DNA of 64,000 nt from Fistulifera solaris (GCA_030295235.1 AP026131.1:62001-126000); one strand, 5' to 3'. Counted from the stretch's first letter, positions 11,101 to 22,700 are shown. Numbers and translations are program-made. Notes: generated by a model from the sequence alone, not told the origin.

Positions 11101-12696
11101 ATGCCACGTCGTCGCTTCTTGCCGTCGGCACTCTGCCTGTTAATAGCCATTGCGTTCTTTCTTTACCGAAATGAATTTATCGCCGAGAATTCACAAGCGC
11201 GCTTCGATGCTCGACAATTTGATACTTCCTTTTCTCCTCCGTTAAACGCCGTGAATGACGAATATACTTTAATAGCAGTTGCTCCGAATGAATTACCTGG
11301 TTATACAGGATGGGCTCGTTCGGAGCTGACGGATGCGGGGCATTTTCGCATAGTCAGAGAGCCTTCTTCTAAAGCAATAGCTGGGCAAGAATGGGAGATT
11401 ACGGTCGAGTGTTCGTCGTGCACAAGTGAATCATGGTTTTATTTACGAGCCTATGGTCCTGCAATTATCACAGGAACAGTTACATCCGAAAGTCCTGGTC
11501 GCTATCGCATGCGTTTTCTCCCGATCGATCCAGGAATTTATACCGTTGAAGTGGTCTTGACCTTTTCGGCCGTACCTTCCCTCACGGATTTTCCACTTCA
11601 GGATACAAAAGTGCCCAAATATGAAGGATATTTGTTACCAGGATTTCCTTTCTTCTTGACGGTTCAAGGAAATAATCCTTCTCGCGAAACACAGCTGCCG
11701 TACTGTACCTTTGATCAGTTGACAACCACCAACAATCATATTTCACCGTTTATTAATGCGCGATGGAAGCTCATTGATTCCATTCGGAGCTCAACACATA
11801 CAAAAACGGTACCGGGAGATGACACAATTCAACTGGCAGCTTATCAACAATCGTTTCACGGATTGGGTCTTCGTTTTTCTTACGAGCGAACGGATTGTCG
11901 TATCGTGGGTGTTCCTGACTCCAAGTTCCATCCCATCGAGGACTGTATTGCCTCACTTTCCAAACCTTTGCATATTATTCTGATTGGTGATTCGGTGATG
12001 CGATTGCAACGCTCTGTCTTGGAGGGGTGGATGAAACAAATGATTGAATCCGGACAAGCCAAGATTACATTTTACGAATTGTATGGAGGAACGTTGCGCT
12101 CGGAGCGACTATCGGGACCGAAAATCTCTACGATTTCGCAAGAACAAGCGTCGTCTAATGAGCAAAAAATTGTATTGTTCAACTCGGGCTTACATGATAT
12201 TCATCGTCTCTGTGGGGACGAGTGGAAGGACGATCGTAGTAGCTATTTGAATGATTTGGAGCTACAGCAATCTTGTGTGGACATGTATCAAGTAGCGCTA
12301 GACACTCTGTTCACGAATGTACTTCAAATCGCAGAAGTGGACTTGTTTGTCTTTCAAACAACAACGGCGGGATGGCCCAAGTACGGAAATTACGGAGTGG
12401 CATGGAGTCCTATTGATGGTCAGGGGTTGCCGTTAGATGCCGGCTTTGTGGATCGGTTCAATCTTATTGCGATCGATTACATTTCGAAAATGAAGCAAGG
12501 TGGAGCCTATAGTAATTTGCACATCATGGATGGATACTGGGTCTCTTTACCGAGACCCGACAACCGCGAAATCAGTAAAAAAGCGGACATTGGCAAGAAA
12601 CTCTCGCATCCAGGACACGAAGTAACATATGCCATGGTTCTATTCTTTTCCATGATGGTGTTACAAACAATGTGTCCCGCATTGCTTCATGCCTAA
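11101..12696 (+). CDS. Type II membrane protein with SGNH/PC-esterase-like domain
   Basis: An intact ORF of 531 residues. A short basic tail (MPRRR) precedes one membrane anchor (LPSALCLLIAIAFFLYR), typical of Golgi type II proteins. A beta-rich segment follows (about 60-190, filamin/NXPE-like). The C-terminal half has HIILIGDSVMR with a GDS box (about 300) and SHPGHEV near the end, resembling the Ser and the Asp-His region of PC-esterase/TBL/NXPE SGNH hydrolases. An O-acetyl transferase or esterase acting on glycans is plausible. The family assignment is by motif only. Confidence 0.65.
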   Translation: MPRRRFLPSALCLLIAIAFFLYRNEFIAENSQARFDARQFDTSFSPPLNAVNDEYTLIAVAPNELPGYTGWARSELTDAGHFRIVREPSSKAIAGQEWEITVECSSCTSESWFYLRAYGPAIITGTVTSESPGRYRMRFLPIDPGIYTVEVVLTFSAVPSLTDFPLQDTKVPKYEGYLLPGFPFFLTVQGNNPSRETQLPYCTFDQLTTTNNHISPFINARWKLIDSIRSSTHTKTVPGDDTIQLAAYQQSFHGLGLRFSYERTDCRIVGVPDSKFHPIEDCIASLSKPLHIILIGDSVMRLQRSVLEGWMKQMIESGQAKITFYELYGGTLRSERLSGPKISTISQEQASSNEQKIVLFNSGLHDIHRLCGDEWKDDRSSYLNDLELQQSCVDMYQVALDTLFTNVLQIAEVDLFVFQTTTAGWPKYGNYGVAWSPIDGQGLPLDAGFVDRFNLIAIDYISKMKQGGAYSNLHIMDGYWVSLPRPDNREISKKADIGKKLSHPGHEVTYAMVLFFSMMVLQTMCPALLHA

Positions 12697-12751
12697 CAAT
12701 TGTGCGGTGTTCTTCGCCCATAATTTTCGACAAATTAAAACAAACTTAATG

Positions 12752-13984
12752 CTAATGACTATGATACTGAATGGCCGGCTCCACTCCTCCGTTTCTCTGT
12801 ATCCAATCGTTCCACAACTTGTGCATGACCAACTGTTTCTGCGTGGCTACATCCATCGATTGCAAATACTGTTTTCGTTCTGACCCGTCCGACATAGTCA
12901 TTGCTGTTTCTTGTACACGACGTGCTAGAGCTGCTGCTCGTTGGAGTGTTTCCTGACGTTGTTCGTCTCGCAAAGATAACAATTCGGCCCAAATTTCTTG
13001 TTGCAACTGTTCGCCCGCAATGGGCAGCGTGTGAGTCGGAGGTCTAGTAGAAGATGACGAAGCAACGGTTTCTTCTTTTCCGGTATCGGGGTCTACAATT
13101 ACTATTGATTCGGAGTATTGGACGGAAACGATTCGAGTGGTAGCGTCATCGTGGTTCGTGAATTGCGGCATAATTTGTGATGTGCTCTGGAAGGCCTGCT
13201 GTTGTGCTTGATGCGTTGCAGTTTTAATGGCGGCATTCATTGACGTCACCAATTGAGCAAACGTTGATTGAACGACATCATCATCCGTGAATTCATTCTT
13301 CTCTTGTTGATGAGTGGTGTGAAAGAACAAACGTTGCAATTCCGCTTTGACAGTCGAAACATCGTAGCCGAGTAAGTTCCAGAAATGTTGCTGCATATGT
13401 TCGAGTCGTTCATGTGGAAATGTGAACTCATCTTTCGTTGTTGCTTCAACTTCCTGAGCAAACGGCATAGCCTCCTTGTGACCATGCGCTAAATACTGTT
13501 GTACGATGGGCAACTGCACGGCCGCGAGACACAATCCGCAAAATTCCAGGAAATGTGCCCTTTGTATGCGATATTTTCGAAGATTGGCTGAAGGGATTGT
13601 CGATTGAGCCGTAGTAACTGTTACTACCAAACGCGCAAAGGCAAGACGCGCTGCGTGATCGAGTAAATGAGAATGGGATTTTGAATTTCGTAACGCTTCC
13701 TGCACATGTAAAGTAGTGATGACTGGCGATGAGGATCCTTTTGACTCGTCTTTCGTTAACTTTCGGCTTTTATTCCATTGTGACACCACTTTTGTCAAGC
13801 AATCGTGCTGGTGTTGCAGCAAACAATGCCGTAATTGTGACAAGGAAGTAGAGCACGATTCGCTGTCCTTCTTGAGATCATCGGTCTTCACGTAAAACGT
13901 TTGTAAAGAATCAATGCATCGTGTTACAAACGTTTCTACGAGCTCAAGAGGAACAGCGGAATCAAAGGAAGAAAGGGAAGGCAT
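12752..13984 (-). CDS. Unknown helical protein, 410 aa
   Basis: An intact minus-strand ORF starting MPSLSSFDSAVPLELVETF. It is predicted mostly helical and Gln/His/Thr-rich, with no signal peptide or membrane segment. A repeated Gln-rich stretch (ATHQAQQQAFQST) and a C-terminal coiled coil (EIWAELLSLRDEQRQETLQRAAALARRVQE) are the only obvious features. Family not recognised. It is convergent with the upstream SGNH gene (56 bp apart) and divergent from the PPR gene; the palindrome cluster starts about 60 bp upstream of its ATG. Confidence 0.7.
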   Translation of the reverse strand: MPSLSSFDSAVPLELVETFVTRCIDSLQTFYVKTDDLKKDSESCSTSLSQLRHCLLQHQHDCLTKVVSQWNKSRKLTKDESKGSSSPVITTLHVQEALRNSKSHSHLLDHAARLAFARLVVTVTTAQSTIPSANLRKYRIQRAHFLEFCGLCLAAVQLPIVQQYLAHGHKEAMPFAQEVEATTKDEFTFPHERLEHMQQHFWNLLGYDVSTVKAELQRLFFHTTHQQEKNEFTDDDVVQSTFAQLVTSMNAAIKTATHQAQQQAFQSTSQIMPQFTNHDDATTRIVSVQYSESIVIVDPDTGKEETVASSSSTRPPTHTLPIAGEQLQQEIWAELLSLRDEQRQETLQRAAALARRVQETAMTMSDGSERKQYLQSMDVATQKQLVMHKLWNDWIQRNGGVEPAIQYHSH

Positions 13985-14044
13985 GATAGAATAAATTGAA
14001 GATGCTCTTCCTTCATCGGCTCTTTCAGGTATAACAATGCTTAC

Positions 14045-14462
14045 CTGGTAGCGATCCAGAAGTTCTGTGGTGGTCCAGAAATTCTGGACCAGTTGTTTCG
14101 ATTTTCTACAAACAGCGTATCACAGTAAATTCCAGAAATTCTGGAAAGTGCGATCTCATCATACAGAAATTCTGTGGTGGTCCAGAAATTCTGGACCAGG
14201 TGATTTTCATCTCACAGAAATTATGTCCACGTTCAAGGAACGTTAAAACTCGTTGTAATGGATCATAAGGTACAAGGATTCCGCGCAGATTCCAGAAAGT
14301 CTGCACACGGGATTTTTCAACAAACAGCATTTCACAGTAAATTCCAGAAATTCTGGAAAATGCGATCTCGTCATACAGAAATTCTGTGGATGGTCCAGAA
14401 ATTCTGGCCAGTTCTTTCTATCCTACCGAAATGAGTGCATGTTCCAGAAATTCCGGACAGCG
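14045..14462. repeat. Cluster of CCAGAAATTCTGG palindromes in a divergent promoter region
   Basis: At least nine copies or variants of the near-perfect palindrome TCCAGAA-A-TTCTGGA occur here. The longest is TGGTCCAGAAATTCTGGACC, with 10-bp arms around one base (near 14076 and 14179). A segment of about 90 bp containing three palindromes is repeated at 14109 and 14321 (caaacagc…), a 212-bp higher-order period. The cluster lies between genes transcribed away from each other (13984 minus, 14790 plus). The core resembles the centre of the 34-bp array units near the left edge (ccagaaaat…ctggg). Confidence 0.9.
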
Positions 14463-14789
14463 TGTTTGTGATCACAACGAAAAAATGTGCTTTTTGGTGT
14501 TGCTGAAGATTAAAGTATTCTGAATATTCATTCACGACGTACCAAGCTAGCAGAACTTGTTCAGGTTGAAAAGCTATGTGGCTCGAAACTATATGGTTCA
14601 TGACTGAAATGCAGTCATGATAAAAAGTCGTATACATTTTAACGGTATAGTACAGTGAGTACCGGTCAGATTTTCGCTTGCGGTCTCAGAACGGAGTAAC
14701 GCAACCTTTCATTCTCAACAATAAAAATGCTTGTCATATCAATCTCACACCTTTTGTTAGTGCTATATACTTTTTGAACGTTCCCATTC
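14463..14789. other. Intergenic upstream of PPR gene
   Basis: No supported gene. The minus ORFs at 14371-14637 and 14666-14902 have no recognisable content and run antisense to the PPR presequence or through the palindromes. Confidence 0.5.
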
Positions 14790-17048
14790 ATGTGGAGGCC
14801 GTTAATATCGAGACAAGTGCCTGTATTTTGGCCGCGAATACCGTATCGCAGTGAGGCACGCGCCGTAGCAACTGAATTATCGAGACGACGACCTCGAGAC
14901 AACTTTCATTTTTCGTGTTCCTATCTCTCTTCGTGTGCTACCAACAGCGATGATGCAAATAATGCTACCAGTAATATGACAACAACTCCCTTTATTCCCC
15001 CCTTCACAACGTTTTGATGCCGCAGTCAGCAATTGGGAAGACGTGACACGAGAAATATTGCAACATCCTATCACCACGGAGCGAGTTTTCGATCAAGCCG
15101 AACAAGCTGTACGTTACTGGACGACACAACAAACGCCGCAAGCTATTGATTTTGCTTTTCAAATATTTCGTCACATGGCAACACAGCTGCATCAGGAGCA
15201 GCCCGAACTCATTCAAGTTGTTTATTATTGGGATCGGGGAGCTTTTCCTCGTGCGACATCGTTGTTGAATGCCCTCATGGATGCGTGGCGCATGGCGTGG
15301 CAGCAATCGATTATATCAAATCCCACTCCGTTCGAAGCTTTAGAGTTTGTAAAAGAAATGGATGCCTTACAAGTACCCGTCGAATGTCGTTCCTTTACAT
15401 ATCCGATGCAAGCCGCATTGCAGCGACCTTTACACCTGACGTCTGCCCCGTTGACTTTTGTGAAAACATTTTGGCTTTCTTGTTAGTACGAGGCTCCGAA
15501 CAAGACAATTGCTTGCCCGATCGCATTGCTTGGACGATGGCATTGAATGCTTGGGCGAAAAGTCCACGTCCGGATGCGGCACAAAGGGCGATGCAATTGT
15601 GGCAGCTCTTACTCGACTTACAACATCAACGCAAACTGAGGGAAACGCCCAGTACGATCTTGTATAATGCGGCATTAGAGGCACTCACGAAAACACGACA
15701 ATTGGCTGATATGGAACAAGCTGAGACTATTTTAATGAGTATGAAGGAAACGCCCTTTCCAGAAGTGGTGCCCGATACCGTCAGTTATCGGTTGGTCGTG
15801 TTTGGCTGGAATCAATTGGCTATCGAACCTTTTGCACAGCAACGACAACGAAAGGAACGGCGACAATCTGCTTTTACAGCACGGGATGCCATGGAACGTG
15901 CGTTTCGTGTCGTCAAGCTAGCATCTCGCGATGTGAAAGAAGGCCAACCTGTCATCGATGCTTCGTTCTTTTCCATACTCATTTCAACCTTGTCACGGCA
16001 TAGTCGAGACTATGCCGATCACAAGCGGGCTGAAGAAATATTTCATTATCTTAATCAACAGTACGAACGCACCAAACATGTACACTTCCAACCTGATGCG
16101 CACATCATGAAAGCGATGCTCCTACTATATGCCAAAACGGACCGACCCAAGCAAGCCCAAGCTGTTTTGCAACATTTGGAGGCCTTGTCGGAACAACATA
16201 GTGATCCTAAGGTGCTTCCGAAACGTGGACATTATCGCGATCTTATTCAAGCATGGATACGTTCGAAGTCTTGGGATGCGCCCAAGTATACACAAACACT
16301 CGTGTCCAAACTTTTGGACTTGGCACTCCAACCGGGAAATTCGGATTACATACTGGATCCTTCCGACATAGATTCCGCATTGAAAAAGGTATCGCGAGGT
16401 ACAGGAGGTGGTGTTGGGAAGCGCACCGAGCAGATGTTCCGGAAATTCCAAACAACTTACCGAAAGTCGGGCGATGCTCGATTAGAACCCCTGCCGATTC
16501 ATTATTTGCGAGTTATGTATGCATATTCTCAGACGGATGCTCCGAATGCCTCGCAACGAATTCAAGCATTATGGAAAGAACTTGATCAATGGTGTCGTGA
16601 AAGTCCTTTCCGAAAACTAGATTGTTTTGATTGCACGGCGGCTATTTCAGCCTTGTCGAGCGTTCGTCCTTTGGACGCAACGACGCTTGATCAGATCAGT
16701 TCTATTGTCGAGCAAGCGCAAAGGAATTACCAACAGACTGGCAACGAAAAGTTACGGCCCGATACGATGTTATATCAAGCCGCGTTAAAGGCGTGTCGTG
16801 CGGCTGGAGATGGCGAGCGTGCTGAATCGATCTTTCTGTCTATGTTACTAGACCATGATTCTGGCAATAAACTCGTACAGCCAACATCACGACATTTCAA
16901 TATGACCTTGGCGGCCTGGCTTTATTCTAAGCAGACTCATACAGCAGACAGAGTCCGAATGCTAGTCGAGAGGGTGGGCAACCGAGTTGATGCTCGTCCA
17001 GATGAAGTGACACAAGATATTTTGCAGAAGATTTTTCACAAAGACTGA
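14790..17048 (+). CDS. Mitochondrial-type pentatricopeptide repeat (PPR) protein
   Basis: The N-terminus (MWRPLISRQVPVFWPRIPYRSEARAVA) is Arg-rich without acids at first, like a mitochondrial presequence. Helical PPR repeats follow, for example DRIAWTMALNAWAKSPRPDAAQRAMQLW, STILYNAALEALTKTRQLADMEQAETIL, DTVSYRLVVFGWN, DAHIMKAMLLLYAKTDRPKQAQAVL and DTMLYQAALKACRAAGDGERAESIF. Such proteins bind organellar RNA. Two indels break the frame: an extra C in the C6 run at 14997-15002, and a missing T in the T4 run at 15469-15472. Joining them gives about 750 residues. If the N-terminal join were wrong, the start would be near 15043 with no presequence. Confidence 0.8.
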
Positions 17049-17243
17049 TCCTCTACGCAATCCGATTGCACCGTAAGCTTTTAAAATAAGTAGCATTCGA
17101 CCTGTTATGATCAAAGCATTTTTATCACTGCCATATTTTTGTCAAAATCGTTGAGCCAATTTTTTAACGGAGTCGATTCGTCGATTCGTTTTGAAGTCTA
17201 GGCAAAATCCGACGTAACTGTCTCAATCGCATTCCAGCCACAG

Positions 17244-18590
17244 TCACTTCGGTTCATCGATCAAGCGAATGCGGAACATGTTAGGCCATAACTTTCCGGT
17301 GACCCAATATTCGTCGCTGGTACCCGGAACAAGTGCAATGCCATTAAAAACATCAGAAGTCACATCTCTATCAGAATACAATGTGCTCAAATCATACTCT
17401 ACAGTCACTAATCCCGTGTCTGGATCGATCCTTTGAATCGTATCGCTGTACCATACGTTGGCTAAGATCGTGTCGGTTGTCGGATCCCATTCTAGTTCGT
17501 TGAGATTGTTGACTGCATTCGGGTCATCCTCCAGATTCTCTCGAGACGTTACTTGGACGCGACGAAACTCCACAAAATCCAATTGATTCCAGAAATGCAA
17601 ATAAGAAGAGCCGTCACTAACGACGAACATTTTATTTCCGTCCTTTTCTCTCCCAGTAATGCCCCAACCTTCGTTCCGAGTAGTGGAAAACGTTCTATTG
17701 GCTAATGGCTGTAATGTCTGGCTATCGTAGACGAATACGGTCCCTTCCTGCCATGTCAACTGTACAATACGACCTTCTCCTGACTCCGTTTCATAATAAG
17801 TAATCCCTTCTCCGAAGTAACTATCGGACAATTCTGTTTGAACCAATACATTCCCCGTCAGTAGATCGACGCGACGAACATCTGATTCTCCATACAGCCC
17901 CGTTCCTTCATAGAGCTCATGCTGATTGTTGTCTCGAGGGACGAATACCAAGCCTTGCGTGAAAGCATCTGGATCATGCGGTACAGTTTCTAGCAATTCA
18001 AAGGTCCCCCTCCGAGTTACATCGGGCTCTGGAGATGTCTTCAAGAAAGGATCAGGAAGAGTGAGCGGTTCAGCAGCTACGAAAATTGCGATACTGCGAT
18101 ACGACATCTTCTTTTCACAATGTCTCTCTCGGCGTTCGCATCTCTGCGTATGGAGATGCAATAAAACTTGTGACTCTCTGTTGCTGGTAATTCTCACCTT
18201 GGCTATTGTTGGCGCGAATGTGGGTGCTGTAGCGATAGGTGACGAATTATCGGTCGAGGCGGGAGAGGTTGTAATTTGAACAGAAGGAGTCGTCGGGGCG
18301 GATGTTGTAGTAGCATTCGATGATTCGTGATCGATTGATATGGGAGAAACATTGTTGTTGTTTCGGCAAATCAAGACAGCTGATACAATCGCAGACGTTA
18401 ATATTGCTACACAAAGGACGCCACCGATGAAACGTTTTCGTTTACGATGAAAGGATGTTGCATCTGTTTCGGGTGTTGACATGCTAAGAATGAAGCCTCT
18501 TTTAGAAGGCATTGCGACTGTTGCATCGATTCTACCAATCAACAGGCATAGAAACGGAATTGAATGACGACGAAGGTAAGTTTTGTTCAT
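17244..18590 (-). CDS. Glutaminyl-peptide cyclotransferase, plant/bacterial beta-propeller type
   Basis: An intact ORF of 448 residues. It has an N-terminal membrane anchor (RFIGGVLCVAILTSAIVSAVLIC), a Ser/Thr/Pro stalk, and then the glutamine cyclotransferase domain: ETVPHDPDAFTQGLVF, LYEGTGLYGESDVRRVDL, YFGEGITYY, TRNEGWGITG, VNNLNELEWD, DVFNGIALVPG and YWVTGKLWPNMFRIRL. The enzyme converts N-terminal Gln to pyroglutamate in the secretory route. Residues about 130-175 (…CERRERHCEKK…) look unlike coding sequence, and a GT-AG pair at 18197/18077 could bound an intron. At 121 nt it would shift the frame, so the continuous reading is kept, with doubt. Confidence 0.85.
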   Translation of the reverse strand: MNKTYLRRHSIPFLCLLIGRIDATVAMPSKRGFILSMSTPETDATSFHRKRKRFIGGVLCVAILTSAIVSAVLICRNNNNVSPISIDHESSNATTTSAPTTPSVQITTSPASTDNSSPIATAPTFAPTIAKVRITSNRESQVLLHLHTQRCERRERHCEKKMSYRSIAIFVAAEPLTLPDPFLKTSPEPDVTRRGTFELLETVPHDPDAFTQGLVFVPRDNNQHELYEGTGLYGESDVRRVDLLTGNVLVQTELSDSYFGEGITYYETESGEGRIVQLTWQEGTVFVYDSQTLQPLANRTFSTTRNEGWGITGREKDGNKMFVVSDGSSYLHFWNQLDFVEFRRVQVTSRENLEDDPNAVNNLNELEWDPTTDTILANVWYSDTIQRIDPDTGLVTVEYDLSTLYSDRDVTSDVFNGIALVPGTSDEYWVTGKLWPNMFRIRLIDEPK

Positions 18591-18916
18591 TATTATTGTT
18601 GTCGCTTACATTCGGGACTGCAAAAGTAGTTCAGTCGCCTCTCTACTACACTCTATCGAATACCTGGTACTCCGTCGTGAGTAAAGATTTTAAAAATGGA
18701 ATGCAATTCTCGTCAACAGGCTCCTGCTCCCTGACTCATTGGTTGCACCATCATCAACACTAATATCATCGTGATCGCTTATTTTATAAATGGCTCTGAT
18801 GCCACAAGTCCTACCTACTTTGTAAAGGGCAAAATACACACAGTTTCCAGTGAGTTCGACTGTAGTCCTCGGGACTGTACGGCGAGGACCGAATTGTTCT
18901 TGCTATTTAGCGTTAA
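18591..18916. other. Intergenic, nothing recognised
   Basis: Both flanking genes are on the minus strand, so this is the promoter side of the cyclotransferase gene and the 3' side of the cupin gene. No ORF or repeat is supported. Confidence 0.5.
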
Positions 18917-19413
18917 CTAAGTCGAAGCTATCAGGGCCCCCATTACCATAACCAAGCCAATAATAACACCCGCAAAGAGTCCTAGTTGCTCAAAGCCGGG
19001 CGTCAACAAAATTATTTCCTCTGACACCACCTGCCAAGTCAATTTTGCCTCGCCCCGGACTTCTAACAAACTACCTGGTCGCATTAGGAAAGTTTCCTTT
19101 TGCGGTATGTTTTCCTTCGCTACTGTCACTTTAGCTTCTCCGTCTAATACATATCGAACGAGAATCTGCCCCTCCCGCGACACTTCCTCAAACGATCCTT
19201 TCGATCTTGCTTGTTGTGGCCATTCTCGAATTCCTAATGATTCCGCCTCAGATTGAGAAGGCATTGTGAAGCGAATCAAATCAGCGTTTTCATTTGTGGC
19301 CATGAAAAAGGGAGATGCGGGCGAAATTGACTGTTCATCGGAACCGGAGCAAACGAGGAAGCCGCCAAAAGGGTCATTATAAAATGTAATGCTATCATTC
19401 TAGGAATCGTCAT
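18917..19413 (-). CDS. Plastid-targeted cupin-domain membrane protein
   Basis: The main ORF (from ATG 19303, 128 aa) contains a small cupin-like domain (GIREWPQQARSKGSFEEVSR, GQILVRYVLDGEAKVT, FLMRPGSLLEVRGEAKLTW), related to the cupin_3/DUF861 type. It ends with one membrane segment (LGLFAGVIIGLVMVMGALIA). Restoring one T in the complementary T5 run at 19305-19309 fuses it to an upstream start at 19413. This gives MTIPRMIALHFIMTLLAASS|FAPVPMNSQFRP: a signal peptide, a cleavage site with Phe at +1 and a basic Ser/Pro segment, as in diatom bipartite plastid presequences (ASAFAP motif). Plastid location is inferred. The metal ligands of the cupin are not clear. Confidence 0.75.
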
Positions 19414-19774
19414 GGTAACAGCCGAACTCGAAGCACACTTTGCTAAAAAGCAAAGTCAAAAACGCGTTGGGAGTTATAAGAAGTGGAAAGAATCCAATGA
19501 TAAAAAGTGAAACACGGGTTTTTATTAAGTAGGTTGTGTGATGTTTCTCGCGTTCGTCGTTTGTAGTCTATGATGTTCGCCAACTAAAAAAAGGCATGAT
19601 CATGACGGAGCGGCACTGGAGCTACGTACCATCAAGGAGTTGTATGATTAACTAAAGCTGCATTCTGCATCCCTTCAATCAATTTGAATTGGATCTCTAT
19701 AGAACGTTCTTCTAATTACATTTGTTAAGCAAAGACAAAATAGCACTTACGTATTGGTGCTCAAGGAACGAATT
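19414..19774. other. Intergenic between cupin gene and REV3
   Basis: Nothing recognised. It includes the promoter of the cupin gene and the 3' flank of REV3. The window is stop-rich in all frames. Confidence 0.5.
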
Positions 19775-22700
19775 TCAGTCGATATCCAAGGCCTCGCACG
19801 CAGCGAACGCTTCTATTTCAGCTTCACGAAGTCTGTGGCGTTCATAGGTTTCTGGACAGTCAATGCAAGAGCAATTTGCCAAGGGAGTTACTAATCCGGT
19901 TTGAACCGTTTTCTTGTTTTTGCCGGAAGACGACACTGAGCTTTGTGCAAACGTTGATGCATCTTCTCTGCACAAGTTACAGGCAGAACAGATTTTTGCT
20001 ACCTGGAAAGCTTTATCCTGGATGTCTTTGAGCCGCGAAATGGTCTGCAGCGTAGCATCCACAGGATTTTCCCGACACTTGTTGCAAATAGCAGTTCTTG
20101 ATCTCCCCTGTGATGCACACTTATTCTGACACAGATAGCAAATATCGCTTCCAAAGTAAGATGATATCATGATGCTACTCCCTGATCTCGTTATTGGCCA
20201 GAAATGAATTCTGCTGCGTGGCTTAGGGCATGAATCGTACCATGAAACGACGTCAATATGATGAGGGGCAAGGCTGAGGCATCGTTGCAAAGCAGCGTTC
20301 AAGTGTTTAGTAATATAGTATGCAGCATGGATCGTGTATGCGTCCCATTGTTCCAATAATTCCATTGGCGTGAGTACACAGTCACGGAGTCGGAATGATT
20401 TGCCTGGAGTAGCCACGATAACATATGCCACTCTCTCTTTGTGTCGCACTAAGCGGCCCGGATCTGCCTCACTCAAGCGCCGAGCTAGAACTGCTTGGAC
20501 CGGACCAACACGCCCCCACGGTATTTGGAGCGAACACGACCAGTTAATACAAAGTCTGAAACAGGTAGCTGCCCGGCTAAAATTGCGTTCCATTGTCTGT
20601 AAGGTAGTCTTTCACCGCCACTGTGTCGCGCTGAAAGAGGGTGATTAGGCTGTTTTGAAGTACTTTTTGTGTCAAAGCACACTGGTCACGGCGGATGGTT
20701 TCCAGCCCTTTGGCTTCAAAGATTGGTTTCGTTTGATCTTTCGACTCGAACTTCATGCCACAGTATTTCTTTTTCGTCTGTAAAATACATCCGCCGTAAA
20801 CTTTTTCGAGCTTAAGTTGTACAGGAGGTGGATTGCTAGCAGTCACTGCCGCGCAGAATTCCTCCCCAAATTCGAACCCTTCTTGGACAGAACGGCCTGG
20901 TAGTTTTACAAAAATCGAATCTGTATCTCCATACAAGACCTCGCATCCAGCCCATTTACCGTTTTCATCGCGACCCCATCTATTTGCAAGACTAATGGCT
21001 TTGTTCAACGTTCTGCGTGCGCATTCGACGATTGTATCCGCCAAAACTGGCATAGCGCATCGTCCTGAAAATGTTGCAGATGTATAACCTGATACAAAGG
21101 AGCCTGAGCAATGCTGGTTTAAAAAATAACAATTCCGCTGAAGTACTTACCATAAGTCACATTCGCAACATATTTCAAAGCGAGCTGACGCGCTTCCAGC
21201 TGTCTCAAGATAGATGGCGACAAATCTGCGACATTCTTTTTGTATAGTTTTGCGGCCTTTTTCAGCATTGCTCGTGTACTCAACATTTCATCGAGAACTT
21301 GCGGGAGGACGCCTTTAACAACTTCCTCGCTGACGAAAATAGTACCTGTTGGAGCAACATATGCTCGGTCTGACTGATCAGTGTTAAGTGATCGGATGTG
21401 ATGTTTAAAAACAGAAGCTGATCTCCGTTCGCTATAATGAAAGGGACCAATCCTTCCTTTCGTTCTGCCTTGCGTGCGCATCTCGGACCGGGTTGAATGA
21501 TAGTCCAGACGTCCAGCACAAGTGGAGTAGCACAGATTATAGGCAATGACGAGGGACGGGTACAAGGCCGTAAAATCGCAGACGACAACGGGATCGCGGT
21601 GATGTCCAGACTGGGGTTCGAGCGTGAGTGCCTGAACTTCTAAGGCTTCTTGTTTGTCTGAATCTTTGAGGGAAGGCGAATAAAAGAAGTACGACCGATT
21701 AGACAAATCGTGGCAAGCTTCCCCCTCCACCTCCCGTTCACGTCTCCTGGCTTTCCATGGGCTTTGGCTCTGTGATTTTGTCTCAGACGACAAAGAAGAG
21801 GATGTATGCATGGATGAAGGCAGCCTAATTTTCTTCCCCTTCTTCGAACCGCGCTCGTTAGCATTCAGACTCTTTAAGGCACGAAGAAGGACACCCTCAA
21901 CTTTATATTGGCTGCCTCGTATGCCAGGAAAACTCTGTGAAAATTCCACACCACTCAAACGAGCTGCTTCTCCAGATCGACCGATCATATCAAGTGCGTC
22001 AAACAGTAGCAAAGAACACGTTGCTTGTAATAGACGATAATGTAAGACGCGCCAACGTTCTTTTCCATTATTGTAGCCATAATATTCCGAAAGAATAATA
22101 TTGTCATGAAAAGGAATCCGCTTCCTCAAGACTGATGACACTATTGCAGGCAAATATGAAGCATTCGGATGTTTGACCTCCTCTGCAACAATCTTCCAAA
22201 CTGCGAATGATATTCTACCAACCTACAAAGTAAGCGAGACTAGGAAGTTAGCCCGAGAATACCCACGTCATCTGAACATATCCAGACTTACTACGGATGC
22301 AGCAGCAGCCCCTGCACCGACTCTGTCATCCCATTCGACGCCCAGACCACTACCTTTCCAACGTGACTCGTCTTTAATGGTCGTTCCGGGCGTGGATAAA
22401 TCAAACTGTGATTGTGGAACGACTATGTTAGTACCCGAGCCTCGGAAGACGGCAGAAGTTGTTGGAGTACGACCAAATAAACGCGCCAGATCAAGTTCCA
22501 TAGTACCTGATAGACCCGACGACGCTGCAGCCCTTGTTGCAGTTCGCTTTTCTTTACCCAATGAAATTCCTCTTTCAATCAGATACCCTGTACCTAGACC
22601 TTGCGTGTCCCAAGACAGAAGCATGTCTTTCAGCGCAGCAACATTAGAATTCAATTACTTTCAATGGATGATTTGACTACTAGTGCATGCTTACCAGGAT

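Noticed and set aside
14045-14462. Heat-shock elements (nGAAnnTTCn)
   Set aside because: The GAA and TTC boxes are one base apart, not two, and the palindrome extends well beyond the HSE consensus.
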